Counted from the first letter of the stretch, positions 6,823 to 14,631 are shown. The stretch: DNA of 16,912 nt from Oribacterium parvum (GCA_938022235.1 CALIEL010000032.1:1-16912), one strand, 5' to 3'. Program-made: numbers and translations. The notes: generated from the sequence alone by a model not told the origin.

Positions 6823-7776
6823 TTACTCCACAGTAAATCCAAGTTCATTGTAAGGAATAATATTCTTGGTCATGTCGGAATACATATATTTCTCTACAAT
6901 CTTCGCCACGGTTCCATCCTCCAGCATCTCGGAAAGAACCACATTTACCTCATTTCTTAAAGCCTTCCCCTCATCAGTCTTGGCAAAGTAGTAAGCAACG
7001 TCGTTTGCATAAAGACGCTCGTCTAAGAAACGAAGCTTATTGTTGCTGGCATTTTCCCACTTATAGACTGCGGAGTCCGTGGATGCAAAGGCATCCAGTC
7101 TGCCTAAAAGAACATCCTGATAGCCTGCGGAACCGTTCTCTCCCTCATACAGGGTTACGGTAAAGCCCTTTTCCTGTCCCATTCTTTCAATGGTTTGTTG
7201 AGCAGCCTGTCCGTTTAATACACCAACCTTCTTACCCTTTAAATCATCAAAGGTCTTAATGGCACTGTCTTCCTTAACCACTACGCACTGTGCATCTCCG
7301 TAGTAAGGTACGGAAACCAAATACTTCTGCACTCTGTCTGCATTTACCGCATAACAGTTTGCCGCTACATCCGCTCTCTTCGCATCCACCTGTCCGAAGG
7401 TTGCTCCGGAGCCGGTAGCCTGCATAACATCAATGGTCCAACCGGTTCTGTTACCAATTTCTTTCCAGATTTCCGCATCAATACCGGTCCAGTTACCCTT
7501 GTCATCAATCAAGCTGTAGGGCTCTCCCCCACCGCTGGTCGCCACATGAACAGTTCTTCCCTTGGTGATTTCCACCTTGGCACTGTCGCCATCAGCCTTC
7601 TCTGTAGCTTTCTCACTTTCTCCTGCCTTCTCCGTAGCTTTCTCAGAAGCAGCCTCCTTAGCCTTCTCACTTGCTTTCTCTGTTCCTGCCGCAGTTGTTG
7701 CGGTCTTCGCTCCTCCGCAGGCATTCAGTGCCAATGCAGCCAAAGCCAAGGCAATCCATAAATTCTTTTTCTTCAT
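6823..7776 (-). CDS. Amino-acid ABC transporter substrate-binding lipoprotein
   Basis: 317 residues. A lipoprotein signal peptide ends in the lipobox LNAC with Cys20. It is followed by a low-complexity linker (about 24-72) of EKA/EKATEKA repeats and then a family 3 solute-binding domain (about 75-317). Typical elements are GEPYSLIDDKGNWTGIDAEIWKEI, the ligand-carboxylate region around NADRVQKYLVSVPYY, and FDDLKGKKVGVLNG with its hinge strand. It is expected to be tethered outside the membrane and to deliver an amino acid to the permease encoded 62 bases upstream. The ATG has GGGAGG eight bases upstream. The linker coding DNA contains a 21-bp near-identical direct repeat (7595-7615 and 7625-7645, period 30), which suggests growth by slippage. 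Confidence 0.93.
   Translation of the reverse strand: MKKKNLWIALALAALALNACGGAKTATTAAGTEKASEKAKEAASEKATEKAGESEKATEKADGDSAKVEITKGRTVHVATSGGGEPYSLIDDKGNWTGIDAEIWKEIGNRTGWTIDVMQATGSGATFGQVDAKRADVAANCYAVNADRVQKYLVSVPYYGDAQCVVVKEDSAIKTFDDLKGKKVGVLNGQAAQQTIERMGQEKGFTVTLYEGENGSAGYQDVLLGRLDAFASTDSAVYKWENASNNKLRFLDERLYANDVAYYFAKTDEGKALRNEVNVVLSEMLEDGTVAKIVEKYMYSDMTKNIIPYNELGFTVE
7595..7645. repeat. Direct repeat in the lipoprotein linker
   Basis: Two copies of GCCTTCTCYGTAGCTTTCTCA with one difference, 30 bp apart, at 7595-7615 and 7625-7645. They encode successive EKATEKA blocks of the linker with a ten-residue period. Confidence 0.8.
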
Positions 7777-7838
7777 TTTTCTTCCTCCCTATACAAAAGT
7801 TTCGCCTTTTAAGCGATAGCCAAGTTTTCTTTGATTTT

Positions 7839-8513
7839 CTAGTAAGCTTCCTTCAGTCGCTTCTCCACTATTTTCCGGAAAAAATCAAAGAAACTGATTA
7901 CAACCCAGTACACCAGCATCACCGCCCCGTAGACTTCAAAGTATCGGTAACTTTGGGAACCTTCCGTTCTGGCTGCTCCCATAATATCTGGAACCCCCAG
8001 CATAAAGGCTAGGGAACTGGATTTGATCAGATTGATAAAGTCATTAAAGAGGGGTGGTATAGCCACACGAATTGCCTGGGGCAAGACAATGCGGTATACC
8101 ACCTGAAAGTGAGTCATCCCTAAAGACAGAGCCGCTTCTTTCTGTCCTTCTTCCACAGACATCAGGGCTCCTCGGATGCTTTCTGACATAAATGCTCCAA
8201 CATTGACACTCAGCACGAAGGCCACAGCGGAAATCGGTGTCATATCTCTTACCAAGACACTGTAAACCGCCAAGCCGAAGTAAAAGAAATACAGCTGGGC
8301 AACAATGGGGGTTCCCCGCATAAAGGAAACCAAAAATTTACATAAGGGATTTAAAATCGGAACCTGATAATAAGAAATAACGGCAATCAAGATGCCTAAA
8401 ATCAGGGAGAAAAATGTTGCGATTAAAGCGATTTCCAGGGTTATGGGAACCTTCATGAAAATCTTCGGAATTACAGAAAAAAAATAAGAAACATCAAACA
8501 TTGCGCTATCCAC
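7839..8513 (-). CDS. Polar amino-acid ABC transporter permease
   Basis: About 224 residues of the HisM/TcyB permease family. Hydrophobic segments lie at roughly 18-48, 55-80, 88-108 and 190-212. The cytoplasmic EAA loop, which contacts the ATPase, is seen as EGQKEAALSLGMTHFQVVYRIVLPQA. The sequence LIKSSSLAFMLGVPDIMGAA is typical of the family. Start choice is uncertain: GTG at 8513 sits only three bases after GAGG, while ATG at 8501 sits fifteen bases after it. It is the first gene of the minus-strand run, downstream of a promoter at 8568-8596 and separated from the AraC-type gene by a terminator. Confidence 0.9.
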   Translation of the reverse strand: MDSAMFDVSYFFSVIPKIFMKVPITLEIALIATFFSLILGILIAVISYYQVPILNPLCKFLVSFMRGTPIVAQLYFFYFGLAVYSVLVRDMTPISAVAFVLSVNVGAFMSESIRGALMSVEEGQKEAALSLGMTHFQVVYRIVLPQAIRVAIPPLFNDFINLIKSSSLAFMLGVPDIMGAARTEGSQSYRYFEVYGAVMLVYWVVISFFDFFRKIVEKRLKEAY

Positions 8514-8567
8514 TTTCCTCTATACAAGCCTTAAAATTCGTGGCAAAAAGAATATTTTTCTTTTCAT

Positions 8568-8596
8568 AGGATAAACGAAAATGTATAGCATGACAA
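8568..8596 (-). promoter_or_regulatory. Promoter of the amino-acid transporter run
   Basis: On the minus strand TTGTCA (8596-8591), a 17-base spacer and TATCCT (8573-8568). Transcription would start near 8561, some 50-60 bases before the permease start. Confidence 0.6.
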
Positions 8597-8608
8597 ATTC
8601 TGAAAACT

Positions 8609-8628
8609 TATAATTCGCCATAATTATA
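8609..8628. promoter_or_regulatory. Inverted repeat upstream of the transporter promoter
   Basis: TATAATT (8609-8615), a six-base spacer CGCCAT, and AATTATA (8622-8628): a perfect 7-bp dyad 13 bases upstream of the -35 element. It could be an operator for an activator or an AT-rich upstream element. The regulator is not known. Confidence 0.4.
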
Positions 8629-8666
8629 GGAAATTTAAATATGTATTTGTATGATTTCCCTCATTG

Positions 8667-8689
8667 AAAAAGAGAGCCTATCGGCTCTC
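8667..8689 (-). terminator. Intrinsic terminator of the AraC-type gene
   Basis: On the minus strand GAGAGCC, loop GATA, GGCTCTC and then TTTTT (8671-8667): a 7-bp GC-containing stem followed by a U-run, 45 bases beyond the regulator's stop codon. Confidence 0.9.
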
Positions 8690-8734
8690 CTGAAGCTGAT
8701 ATCTCTCTTCTGTATACCTTTATCTGTCTGCCTC

Positions 8735-9634
8735 TTATGCTTCCTCCGCCAAAGACCGGATAGACTGGGCATATTCCGAGGGAGACATATCACATTCCTT
8801 TTTAAACTGCCGGGAAAAATAATGAATGGAGGAATAGCCCAGCTGGTCCGCAATCTGGGTGAAGTTTAGCTGTCCCTCTCGAATCATCCGCTTTGCAGTA
8901 TCCACCTTCATTTTATGGAAGAGCTCCATCACCCCCATGCTTCCCACCTCCTGAAAGAGCTTTTGCAAATGGGAGCGTCCCAAAAGCATATCTCTGCAAA
9001 TCTCTTCAATCGTCAGCTTATCCTGCAGTCTTCTTTCCAGATACTCCACCACACTGTTATAAAGCTCCCGTTTTCGATTTCCCTTTTCCACAAAATACTC
9101 CGTACTTCTCCCCGGCAAGGGCAAAGAAAAATATCTTCTGTACAGGGAAATCAAAAACTCCGCCAAATACTGCCGAATCAACTGTTGCCCGCCGAAGTTC
9201 TGCTCAGAAGAAAAAAGCAGCTTCTTCTGGTACGGCTGATCCATTCTTCCGCTGAAAACATTGCTGCCTTCCTGAATGATTTTCGATAAAGTCCGCTTTT
9301 CCTGCTCCGTAACCGAAAGACATTTTCTGCGAAAATGCCAAAGAGCCGGACTATGACAGTAAAAACTGATGACCACAAGGCTTGGGGCACTTTTTCCGTT
9401 GGTTAAGACATTATGAAACTCATTGGGTTCATGGAATAAAATCTCTCCCTTTTTGAGCGGAATCTCCTTCTCCCCGGCAATAGCGGTGATTTCTCCGGAA
9501 TCCACGCAAACAAACTCCCAAAAAGGATGCGCCTCTCCGGGAAAAGCAAAATCTTTATGGTATTGAAAATAATGAAGAGAAACCAGTTCCTGAATCTCTA
9601 TAGAATCCTGTAAATACACACTTTCGTAATCCAT
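8735..9634 (-). CDS. AraC-family transcriptional regulator
   Basis: 299 residues. The N-terminal half is a cupin-like ligand-sensing domain (about 20-95, with HPFWEFVCVDSGEITA and LKKGEILFHEPNEFH). The C-terminal part has the two helix-turn-helix units of AraC proteins: KLTIEEICRDMLLGRSHLQK (about 206-225) and FTQIADQLGYSSIHYFSRQF (about 258-277), closed by the family signature KKECDMSPSEYAQS. The start at 9634 is chosen over 9679 because GGGGAGG lies five bases upstream. It is divergent from the GH112 phosphorylase gene across 165 bases, so it probably controls that locus, perhaps as an activator responding to the disaccharide or its hexosamine. The ligand is inferred only from position. Confidence 0.9.
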   Translation of the reverse strand: MDYESVYLQDSIEIQELVSLHYFQYHKDFAFPGEAHPFWEFVCVDSGEITAIAGEKEIPLKKGEILFHEPNEFHNVLTNGKSAPSLVVISFYCHSPALWHFRRKCLSVTEQEKRTLSKIIQEGSNVFSGRMDQPYQKKLLFSSEQNFGGQQLIRQYLAEFLISLYRRYFSLPLPGRSTEYFVEKGNRKRELYNSVVEYLERRLQDKLTIEEICRDMLLGRSHLQKLFQEVGSMGVMELFHKMKVDTAKRMIREGQLNFTQIADQLGYSSIHYFSRQFKKECDMSPSEYAQSIRSLAEEA

Positions 9635-9693
9635 TCTTACCTCCCCAAACTTGCCTTTCCCCCTTATGTCGTCTATCACCGCTATACTATTCG

Positions 9694-9723
9694 ATTATAC
9701 CAATTAAATCGCCAATCATGCAA
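9694..9723 (-). promoter_or_regulatory. Promoter of the AraC-type gene
   Basis: On the minus strand TTGCAT (9723-9718), an 18-base spacer and a perfect TATAAT (9699-9694), about 55 bases upstream of the start codon. Confidence 0.55.
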
Positions 9724-9755
9724 ATATATATTCCCATTTTTTATGCTTTTTGCAC

Positions 9756-9761
9756 TAAAAT
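9756..9761 (+). promoter_or_regulatory. Possible -10 element for lnpA
   Basis: TAAAAT, 39 bases before the lnpA start codon, with no good -35 element at the right distance. A weak -35 would fit an activator-dependent promoter. This is a suggestion only. Confidence 0.3.
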
Positions 9762-9799
9762 ACGGAGTAGATTTAGAAATTATACAGAGGAGCAGCATT

Positions 9800-11992
9800 A
9801 TGGGAAAAAGAACAGGACAATTAACCCTCCCCGGAGAAGAGAATTTTTTTGAAGAAACCAAGGAACTGGTGGAGCGTTTAGGAGCGGATGCCATCAGAGA
9901 CAGTGACGGCACCCATTTGGATCCAAAGAGCAAAACCCTGCCGGTAAAAATTTACAGCACCTATTTTGTAGCCAGAGGGCACAATGAATTTGCCGAAAAG
10001 CATCCGGAGGAGTGTCAGCAATTTTACCTGATGTCAAAGCCTCTAACCGCCTATTCCTCCCACTTGGAAATCCCCTATATGGAAGGCTTCTTTCCAAAGC
10101 AGGTAAGTCCGGACTTTGACCATGATCCGAAAAAATGGTGGGAGCTTATAGACCGTAGTACAGGGGAAGTGGTAGAGCCCTCCCTTTGGAGTTTAAAAAC
10201 GGAAAAGACGGAGGAGGGAAATCAGTATCTCCTGATTCTGGAAAACGCTATTCCCTTCCATCGTTATACCCTGAGCTTTTTGGCCTATGCCCTTTGGGAC
10301 CCCACAGAACTTTATAACCACATTACCAACCAATGGGGAGATAAGCCCGGAGATATCCCTTTTGACATTCGGAAGCCCCACAGTAAGGCCTTCGCTAAAT
10401 CCTGTCTCAGCCAGTGGCTGGCAGAGCATCCGGATACGGATGTGGTGCGCTTCACCACATTTTTCTACCATTTTACCCTTCTCTTCAATCATGAAGAAAA
10501 GGAAAAATATGTGGACTGGTTTGGCTATGGAAACACCGTTTCCACAGATGCTTTAGAGGCCTTTGAAAAGGAGTATGGCTATGCTCTTCGGCCGGAGGAT
10601 TTGGTAGATGAGGGATATTTTAACAGCACCTTCCGCATTCCCGGCAAGGCTTATCTGGATTACATGGATTTTATTCAACGCTTTGTGGCAAAGGAAGCCA
10701 AGGAGCTGGTGGAGCTTTGCCATAAGGAAGGCAGAGAAGCCATGATGTTCCTGGGAGATAACTGGATCGGCACAGAGCCCTACGTAAAATATTTTCCCTC
10801 CATCGGCTTAGACAGCGTGGTGGGAAGTGTGGGAGGAGGGGCCACTCTTCGTCTGATTTCCGACATTCCCGGAGTCCGTTATACCGAAGGCCGTTTCCTT
10901 CCTTACTTCTTCCCGGACAGCTTCTCCCCCGGTATGCATCCTGAAAAGGAAGCAATAGAAAACTGGATCAGTGCAAGACGGGCAATTTTCAGAAGTCCCA
11001 TTGACCGCATCGGTTACGGCGGGTATTTAAGCCTGGCCTACAAATTCCCCGCCTTTTTGGACACCATGGAAAAGGTGGCGGAGGAATTTAGAGAAATTCA
11101 TCAGGAAGTAAAGGGGCAGAAGGCCTACAACAAATGTAAGGTGGCCATCCTGAATGCCTGGGGAAAAATTCGTTCCTGGCAGGCTTACATGGTGGCTCAC
11201 GCCCTGTATTATCAGCAGATTTACAGCTATTTCGGTATATTGGAAGCCCTGTCCGGTATGGCGGTGGAGGTGGAATTCCTCTCCTTTACCGATTTTTTGG
11301 AAAATGGTATCCCAAAAGACATTGATGTCATCCTGAATGCGGGTGATGCAGGTACCTCCTGGTCCGGTGGTGAAATCTGGCAAAATGAAAGGCTTTGCAC
11401 CATGCTACGGCAATTCGTCTATGATGGCGGCGGTTTTATCGGTGTAGGAGAACCCTGTGCTACACAGTATCAAGGCAGCTTCTTCCAGCTTTCCGATGTC
11501 CTCGGTGTAGAGAAAGAGCTGGGCTTCAGCCTTTCTACAGACAAGTATTTTAAAACGGAAAAAACTGCTCACTTCCTATTGGAAGACTTCTTCAAAGAAG
11601 AGCTTTCCTTTGGGGAGAGTAAGAAAAACATTTACGCAACGGATAAAGATACAGAGATTTTGGAATACAGCGACGGTTCTGTGCACCTTTCTTCCCATAC
11701 TTTCGGAAAGGGTCGAGGCATCTATATGGCAGGACTTCCCTACTCTCCGAAAAATACCAGACTTCTTTTACGGGCTCTTTTATATAGCTGCGGTAAGGAA
11801 AATGAATACGCTCTCTACCAGGCCACAAACCCGAGCTGTGAAGTTCATGCCTATCCGGAAAAGGGACTGCTTGCAGTTTTAAACAATAGTCAAGAGCCTC
11901 AAGATACCGGCTATTATGACGGAAAGGGAAGGCTACAGGAAATCCATTTGGAAGCCGGGGAAATGCAGTGGCATAGGGCAGAAAAACTGTAA
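9800..11992 (+). CDS. lnpA: 1,3-beta-galactosyl-N-acetylhexosamine phosphorylase (GH112)
   Basis: 730 residues. It is a cytoplasmic inverting phosphorylase that splits galactosyl-beta-1,3-N-acetylhexosamine (lacto-N-biose I, galacto-N-biose) with phosphate into alpha-galactose 1-phosphate and GlcNAc or GalNAc. The whole chain has the GH112 look and length. It includes SDGTHLDPKSKTLPVKIYSTYF near the N-terminus, FTTFFYHFTLLFN, and MMFLGDNWIGTEPYVKYFPS with the probable general acid Asp320. A glutamine-amidotransferase-like middle domain follows (NAWGKIRSWQAYM; ILNAGDAGTSWSGG; GGGFIGVGEP). The start at 9800 has GAGGAG eight bases upstream and fits the family N-terminus better than 9743. GH112 also contains galactosyl-rhamnose phosphorylases; the nahK gene in the same locus favours the hexosamine substrate. 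It leads the operon, unlike the bifidobacterial order. Confidence 0.93.
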   Translation: MGKRTGQLTLPGEENFFEETKELVERLGADAIRDSDGTHLDPKSKTLPVKIYSTYFVARGHNEFAEKHPEECQQFYLMSKPLTAYSSHLEIPYMEGFFPKQVSPDFDHDPKKWWELIDRSTGEVVEPSLWSLKTEKTEEGNQYLLILENAIPFHRYTLSFLAYALWDPTELYNHITNQWGDKPGDIPFDIRKPHSKAFAKSCLSQWLAEHPDTDVVRFTTFFYHFTLLFNHEEKEKYVDWFGYGNTVSTDALEAFEKEYGYALRPEDLVDEGYFNSTFRIPGKAYLDYMDFIQRFVAKEAKELVELCHKEGREAMMFLGDNWIGTEPYVKYFPSIGLDSVVGSVGGGATLRLISDIPGVRYTEGRFLPYFFPDSFSPGMHPEKEAIENWISARRAIFRSPIDRIGYGGYLSLAYKFPAFLDTMEKVAEEFREIHQEVKGQKAYNKCKVAILNAWGKIRSWQAYMVAHALYYQQIYSYFGILEALSGMAVEVEFLSFTDFLENGIPKDIDVILNAGDAGTSWSGGEIWQNERLCTMLRQFVYDGGGFIGVGEPCATQYQGSFFQLSDVLGVEKELGFSLSTDKYFKTEKTAHFLLEDFFKEELSFGESKKNIYATDKDTEILEYSDGSVHLSSHTFGKGRGIYMAGLPYSPKNTRLLLRALLYSCGKENEYALYQATNPSCEVHAYPEKGLLAVLNNSQEPQDTGYYDGKGRLQEIHLEAGEMQWHRAEKL

Positions 11993-12144
11993 ACTATATA
12001 CGTAAAAGAATAACAAAAAATAAAGCAGAAAAGTACATAACATGATAAGCCGGGACAGCACGCAGCCAAAAGGACAAATGCTTTACACAATCGTATAAAG
12101 ATTATTTAGGAAATTCTCCCTATACTTAGAAAAAAATAACACAT

Positions 12145-12198
12145 CTTTTTGTTTCTTCTATATAATTCATAAAAAATAAGAAGAAGCAGAACAAAAAG
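12145..12198 (+). promoter_or_regulatory. Large imperfect stem-loop upstream of the sugar-binding protein gene
   Basis: CTTTTTGTT (12145-12153) pairs with AACAAAAAG (12190-12198) and TCTTCT (12154-12159) pairs with AGAAGA (12179-12184), with a five-base bulge and a 19-base loop. It lies in the 257-base gap after lnpA. The same gap holds a TATACT (12121) and a TATAAT (12161), neither with a good -35, so an internal promoter is possible but unproven. Confidence 0.45.
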
Positions 12199-12201
12199 AG
12201 G

Positions 12202-12230
12202 AAATCCCCTACAGTAAGCAAGGGATTTTT
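12202..12230 (+). terminator. Weak terminator or attenuator-like hairpin before the sugar-binding protein gene
   Basis: AAATCCC (12202-12208) pairs with GGGATTT (12222-12228) around a 13-base loop, and the right arm runs into a five-T tract. It ends ten bases before GGAGG, so it could reduce read-through from lnpA or protect the 5' end of a processed transcript. Confidence 0.45.
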
Positions 12231-12249
12231 CCGGAAAACGGAGGAAAAA

Positions 12250-13566
12250 ATGAAAAGAAAATTATTGTACCCCATCGCCGTAATGGCATCCTTAGCCCTT
12301 GCGCTTACAGCATGCGGCGGCAGCCAAGCAAAGGAAAGTGCAAAAGATGAAAAGGGCGAAAGCAAGGCTGATGCAGGTAGTGAAGCTGCAAAGGCTGATG
12401 CTTCCGCACAGAGTGGAGACGGATTAGTATACTGGTCCATGTGGGAGGCTACAGAGCCACAGGGACAGGCTTTGAAAGAAGCCATTGATGCTTTCACCAA
12501 GGATACCGGCATTGCCGTAGATGTGCAGTTTAAGGGAAGAACCGGAATCCGTGAAGGATTACAGCCCGCACTTGATGCCGGAACCAACATTGACCTTTTC
12601 GATGAGGATATCGACCGTGTAAACAAGACCTGGTCTGCTTATCTTTTAGATTTAGAAGAATTGGCAAAGGCAAATGACTACGAAAAGACTGCAAATGCCG
12701 GCCTTATCGCGGCTTGTAGAGAAGTCGGCGGAGGAACTTTAAAGTCTATACCTTACCAGCCAAATGTATTTGCTTTCTTCTACAATAAGGCAATCTTCGA
12801 TGAAGCAGGCATTAAGGAAGTACCAAAGACCTGGGAAGAGCTGGATAAGGCTTGTGCTTTAATCAAGGAGAAGGGCTATGCTCCTATCACCAGTGATGAC
12901 GCTTATATCTTAAGTAGCTTCGGATACCACCTGTCCAGAATCAACGGCTATGAGAAGGCCTCTCAGATTGTGAAGGACGGAAAATGGGATGATCCTTCCG
13001 TTCTTGCAGTAGCTAAGGCTTATGAAGACTTTGCTAAGAAGGGCTATTTCTCCGAGAGCATTGCCTCCAATGTTTGGCCGGCAGGACAAAACCAGGAATT
13101 GGCTGCAGGAACTGCTGCAATCTACTTAAACGGTTCTTGGCTTCCAAACGAAGTGAAAGACATTGCCGGCGACAACTTCCAGTGGGGATGCTTTAGCTAT
13201 CCTGCAGTAGAAAATGGAGTAGATGGCGTTGAAGCGGCAAACTTCGGAGCACAGGTATTGGCAATCAACAAGAATTCCAAGCATGCTGAAGATGCATTCA
13301 AGTTAATCACCTACTTCACCAAGGGTAAGTACGACCAGAAGCTTTCCGAGATGTCTTTGGGAATTCCTGCAGACAGCGACAATAAGGAATGGCCTGAGAT
13401 TTTATCCTCTGTAAAGCCTGTTATGGAGAGCTTAAAGACTCGTTATCCATGGGCAGCTTCCGCAGAAGATAATGCGGATATGACTCCGATTTTAAAGGAG
13501 AACTTCACAAAGCTTTGCGGCGGTAGCATCACTGCTGAAGAGTTTGTAAAGAATTTACAGAAGTAA
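12250..13566 (+). CDS. Sugar ABC transporter substrate-binding lipoprotein (probable lacto-N-biose/galacto-N-biose binding)
   Basis: 438 residues of the family 1 solute-binding proteins. A lipoprotein signal peptide ends at LTAC with Cys22, followed by a Ser/Ala/Lys/Asp-rich linker to about residue 58. The binding domain starts at GLVYWSMWEATEPQGQALKEA. Aromatic residues suited to stacking on sugars are seen in VYWSMWEA and in NGSWLPNEV, and TRYPWAASAED is near the C-terminus. The RBS GGAGG lies six bases before the ATG. Its place between lnpA and two sugar permeases makes the disaccharide handled by LnpA the likely ligand, as with the bifidobacterial GL-BP. Other mucin- or milk-type sugars cannot be excluded. 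Confidence 0.9.
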   Translation: MKRKLLYPIAVMASLALALTACGGSQAKESAKDEKGESKADAGSEAAKADASAQSGDGLVYWSMWEATEPQGQALKEAIDAFTKDTGIAVDVQFKGRTGIREGLQPALDAGTNIDLFDEDIDRVNKTWSAYLLDLEELAKANDYEKTANAGLIAACREVGGGTLKSIPYQPNVFAFFYNKAIFDEAGIKEVPKTWEELDKACALIKEKGYAPITSDDAYILSSFGYHLSRINGYEKASQIVKDGKWDDPSVLAVAKAYEDFAKKGYFSESIASNVWPAGQNQELAAGTAAIYLNGSWLPNEVKDIAGDNFQWGCFSYPAVENGVDGVEAANFGAQVLAINKNSKHAEDAFKLITYFTKGKYDQKLSEMSLGIPADSDNKEWPEILSSVKPVMESLKTRYPWAASAEDNADMTPILKENFTKLCGGSITAEEFVKNLQK

Positions 13567-13590
13567 TGAAATAGTAAAACGACATTTGAC

Positions 13591-13664
13591 GCTGTGAAAA
13601 AAGGAAATCAGGGCCCTCCTCTAATCCGGGGAGGGAAATGCCCTAAAACTTCTTTTTTCACAGC
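13591..13664 (+). terminator. Long multi-part hairpin between binding-protein and permease genes
   Basis: The outer stem GCTGTGAAAAAAG (13591-13603) and CTTTTTTCACAGC (13652-13664) is a perfect 13 bp. Inside, AGGG (13610-13613) pairs with CCCT (13641-13644), and CCCTCC (13614-13619) with GGAGGG (13630-13635). The inner GC-rich hairpin followed by a six-T tract resembles a partial terminator. It begins 24 bases after the lipoprotein stop and ends just before the AGGAGG of the next gene. The expected effect is more binding protein than permease, through partial termination or mRNA protection. Confidence 0.75.
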
Positions 13665-13684
13665 CAATTTTTTAGGAGGCTACA

Positions 13685-14590
13685 GTGAAAAAGAATTCTG
13701 CTATACTATTTGCCTTTGTCAGTCCTGCGGCAATTCTCTTTCTTTTGGTGTTTCTTTATCCCATCCTGAGAACCTTGTGTATGAGTTTCTTTAAGATCGA
13801 CGGGGTAACGGATACCTTTTCAAAATGGCAATTTGTGGGATTGGAAAACTATCAAAAGCTATTAAGCACCACCCTTTTCCGGATTTCTATGGGAAATCTC
13901 TTCCGGATTTGGGCTTTAGGGGGAATCCTGGTGCTCAGCCTTTCCCTTCTTTTTGCCGTAATTATAACCTCCGGCATTCGTGGCAAAAGCTTTTTCCGTG
14001 CCATGATTTATCTTCCCAATATTGTTTCTGCGGTAGCCTTAGCCACCATGTGGCTCCAGTATGTTTACAGTCCAAAATTCGGCTTACTGAAGAGCTTTTT
14101 CACCATGCTTCATCTGGATAAACTGGCCAAAATCCAGTGGCTCAGCAATGACCATAAGTTTATGGCTCTTTTGATTGCCTATTGCTTCGGTATGGTGGGC
14201 TATCATATGCTGATTTTTGCCAGCGGTATCGAGAGAATCAGCGGAGACTACTTTGAAGCTGCCACCTTAGACGGCGCCAATAGACTCCAGCAATTCCGAC
14301 ACATTACCCTTCCTCTTTTAAAGGGAATGTTCCATACCAATATCACCATGTGGTCTGTCAGCAGCGTAGGCTTCTTCGTCTGGTCCCAGCTTTTCTCCAC
14401 GGTAACGGCGGACACCCAGACCATTACTCCTATGGTCTATATGTATATGCAGATTTTCGGAGCGGGAAACAGTGTTACGGAGCGAAATGCGGGAATCGGA
14501 GCCGCAGTAGGGGTTTGCTTAAGCCTTTGCGTAGTCCTAATCTTACAGCTTTGTAACCGCCTTTTCCGGGACAAGGATTTGGAGTTCTAG
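13685..14590 (+). CDS. Sugar ABC transporter permease (MalF/UgpA type)
   Basis: 301 residues, an integral membrane protein with six predicted segments (about 5-28, 70-95, 105-130, 150-175, 210-232, 265-290). The EAA loop that docks onto the ATPase reads EAATLDGANRLQQFRHITLPLLKGM. It begins with GTG at 13685, preceded by AGGAGG at a six-base spacing. The N-terminal FAFVSPAAILFLLVFLYPILRTLCMSF is characteristic of the first of two permeases in CUT1 sugar importers. It forms the channel with the product of the gene at 14747. No ATPase gene is linked. Confidence 0.92.
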   Translation: MKKNSAILFAFVSPAAILFLLVFLYPILRTLCMSFFKIDGVTDTFSKWQFVGLENYQKLLSTTLFRISMGNLFRIWALGGILVLSLSLLFAVIITSGIRGKSFFRAMIYLPNIVSAVALATMWLQYVYSPKFGLLKSFFTMLHLDKLAKIQWLSNDHKFMALLIAYCFGMVGYHMLIFASGIERISGDYFEAATLDGANRLQQFRHITLPLLKGMFHTNITMWSVSSVGFFVWSQLFSTVTADTQTITPMVYMYMQIFGAGNSVTERNAGIGAAVGVCLSLCVVLILQLCNRLFRDKDLEF

Positions 14591-14597
14591 ATTTGCT

Positions 14598-14631
14598 GAA
14601 AATACTATCGCTAAGATTCTAAAGTATTTTC
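14598..14631 (+). promoter_or_regulatory. AT-rich stem-loop between the two permease genes
   Basis: GAAAATACT (14598-14606) and AGTATTTTC (14623-14631) form a perfect 9-bp stem with a 16-base loop, seven bases after the stop codon. It is weak for a terminator and may be a processing or stability element. The rest of the 156-base gap shows no convincing promoter. Confidence 0.45.

Noticed and set aside
11993..12249. A hidden small gene or riboswitch in the longest gap
   Set aside because: No frame with an RBS and no riboswitch-like conserved core could be recognised; only the two hairpins described are supported.
12126..12626. 166-codon antisense frame opposite the sugar-binding protein
   Set aside because: It mirrors the signal peptide and Ala/Ser/Lys linker of the real gene, has a biased composition, and has no RBS or recognisable domain.
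13594..13794. 66-codon plus-strand frame running from the intergenic hairpin into the permease gene
   Set aside because: It crosses the hairpin and overlaps the permease out of frame. The permease GTG start has the AGGAGG site.
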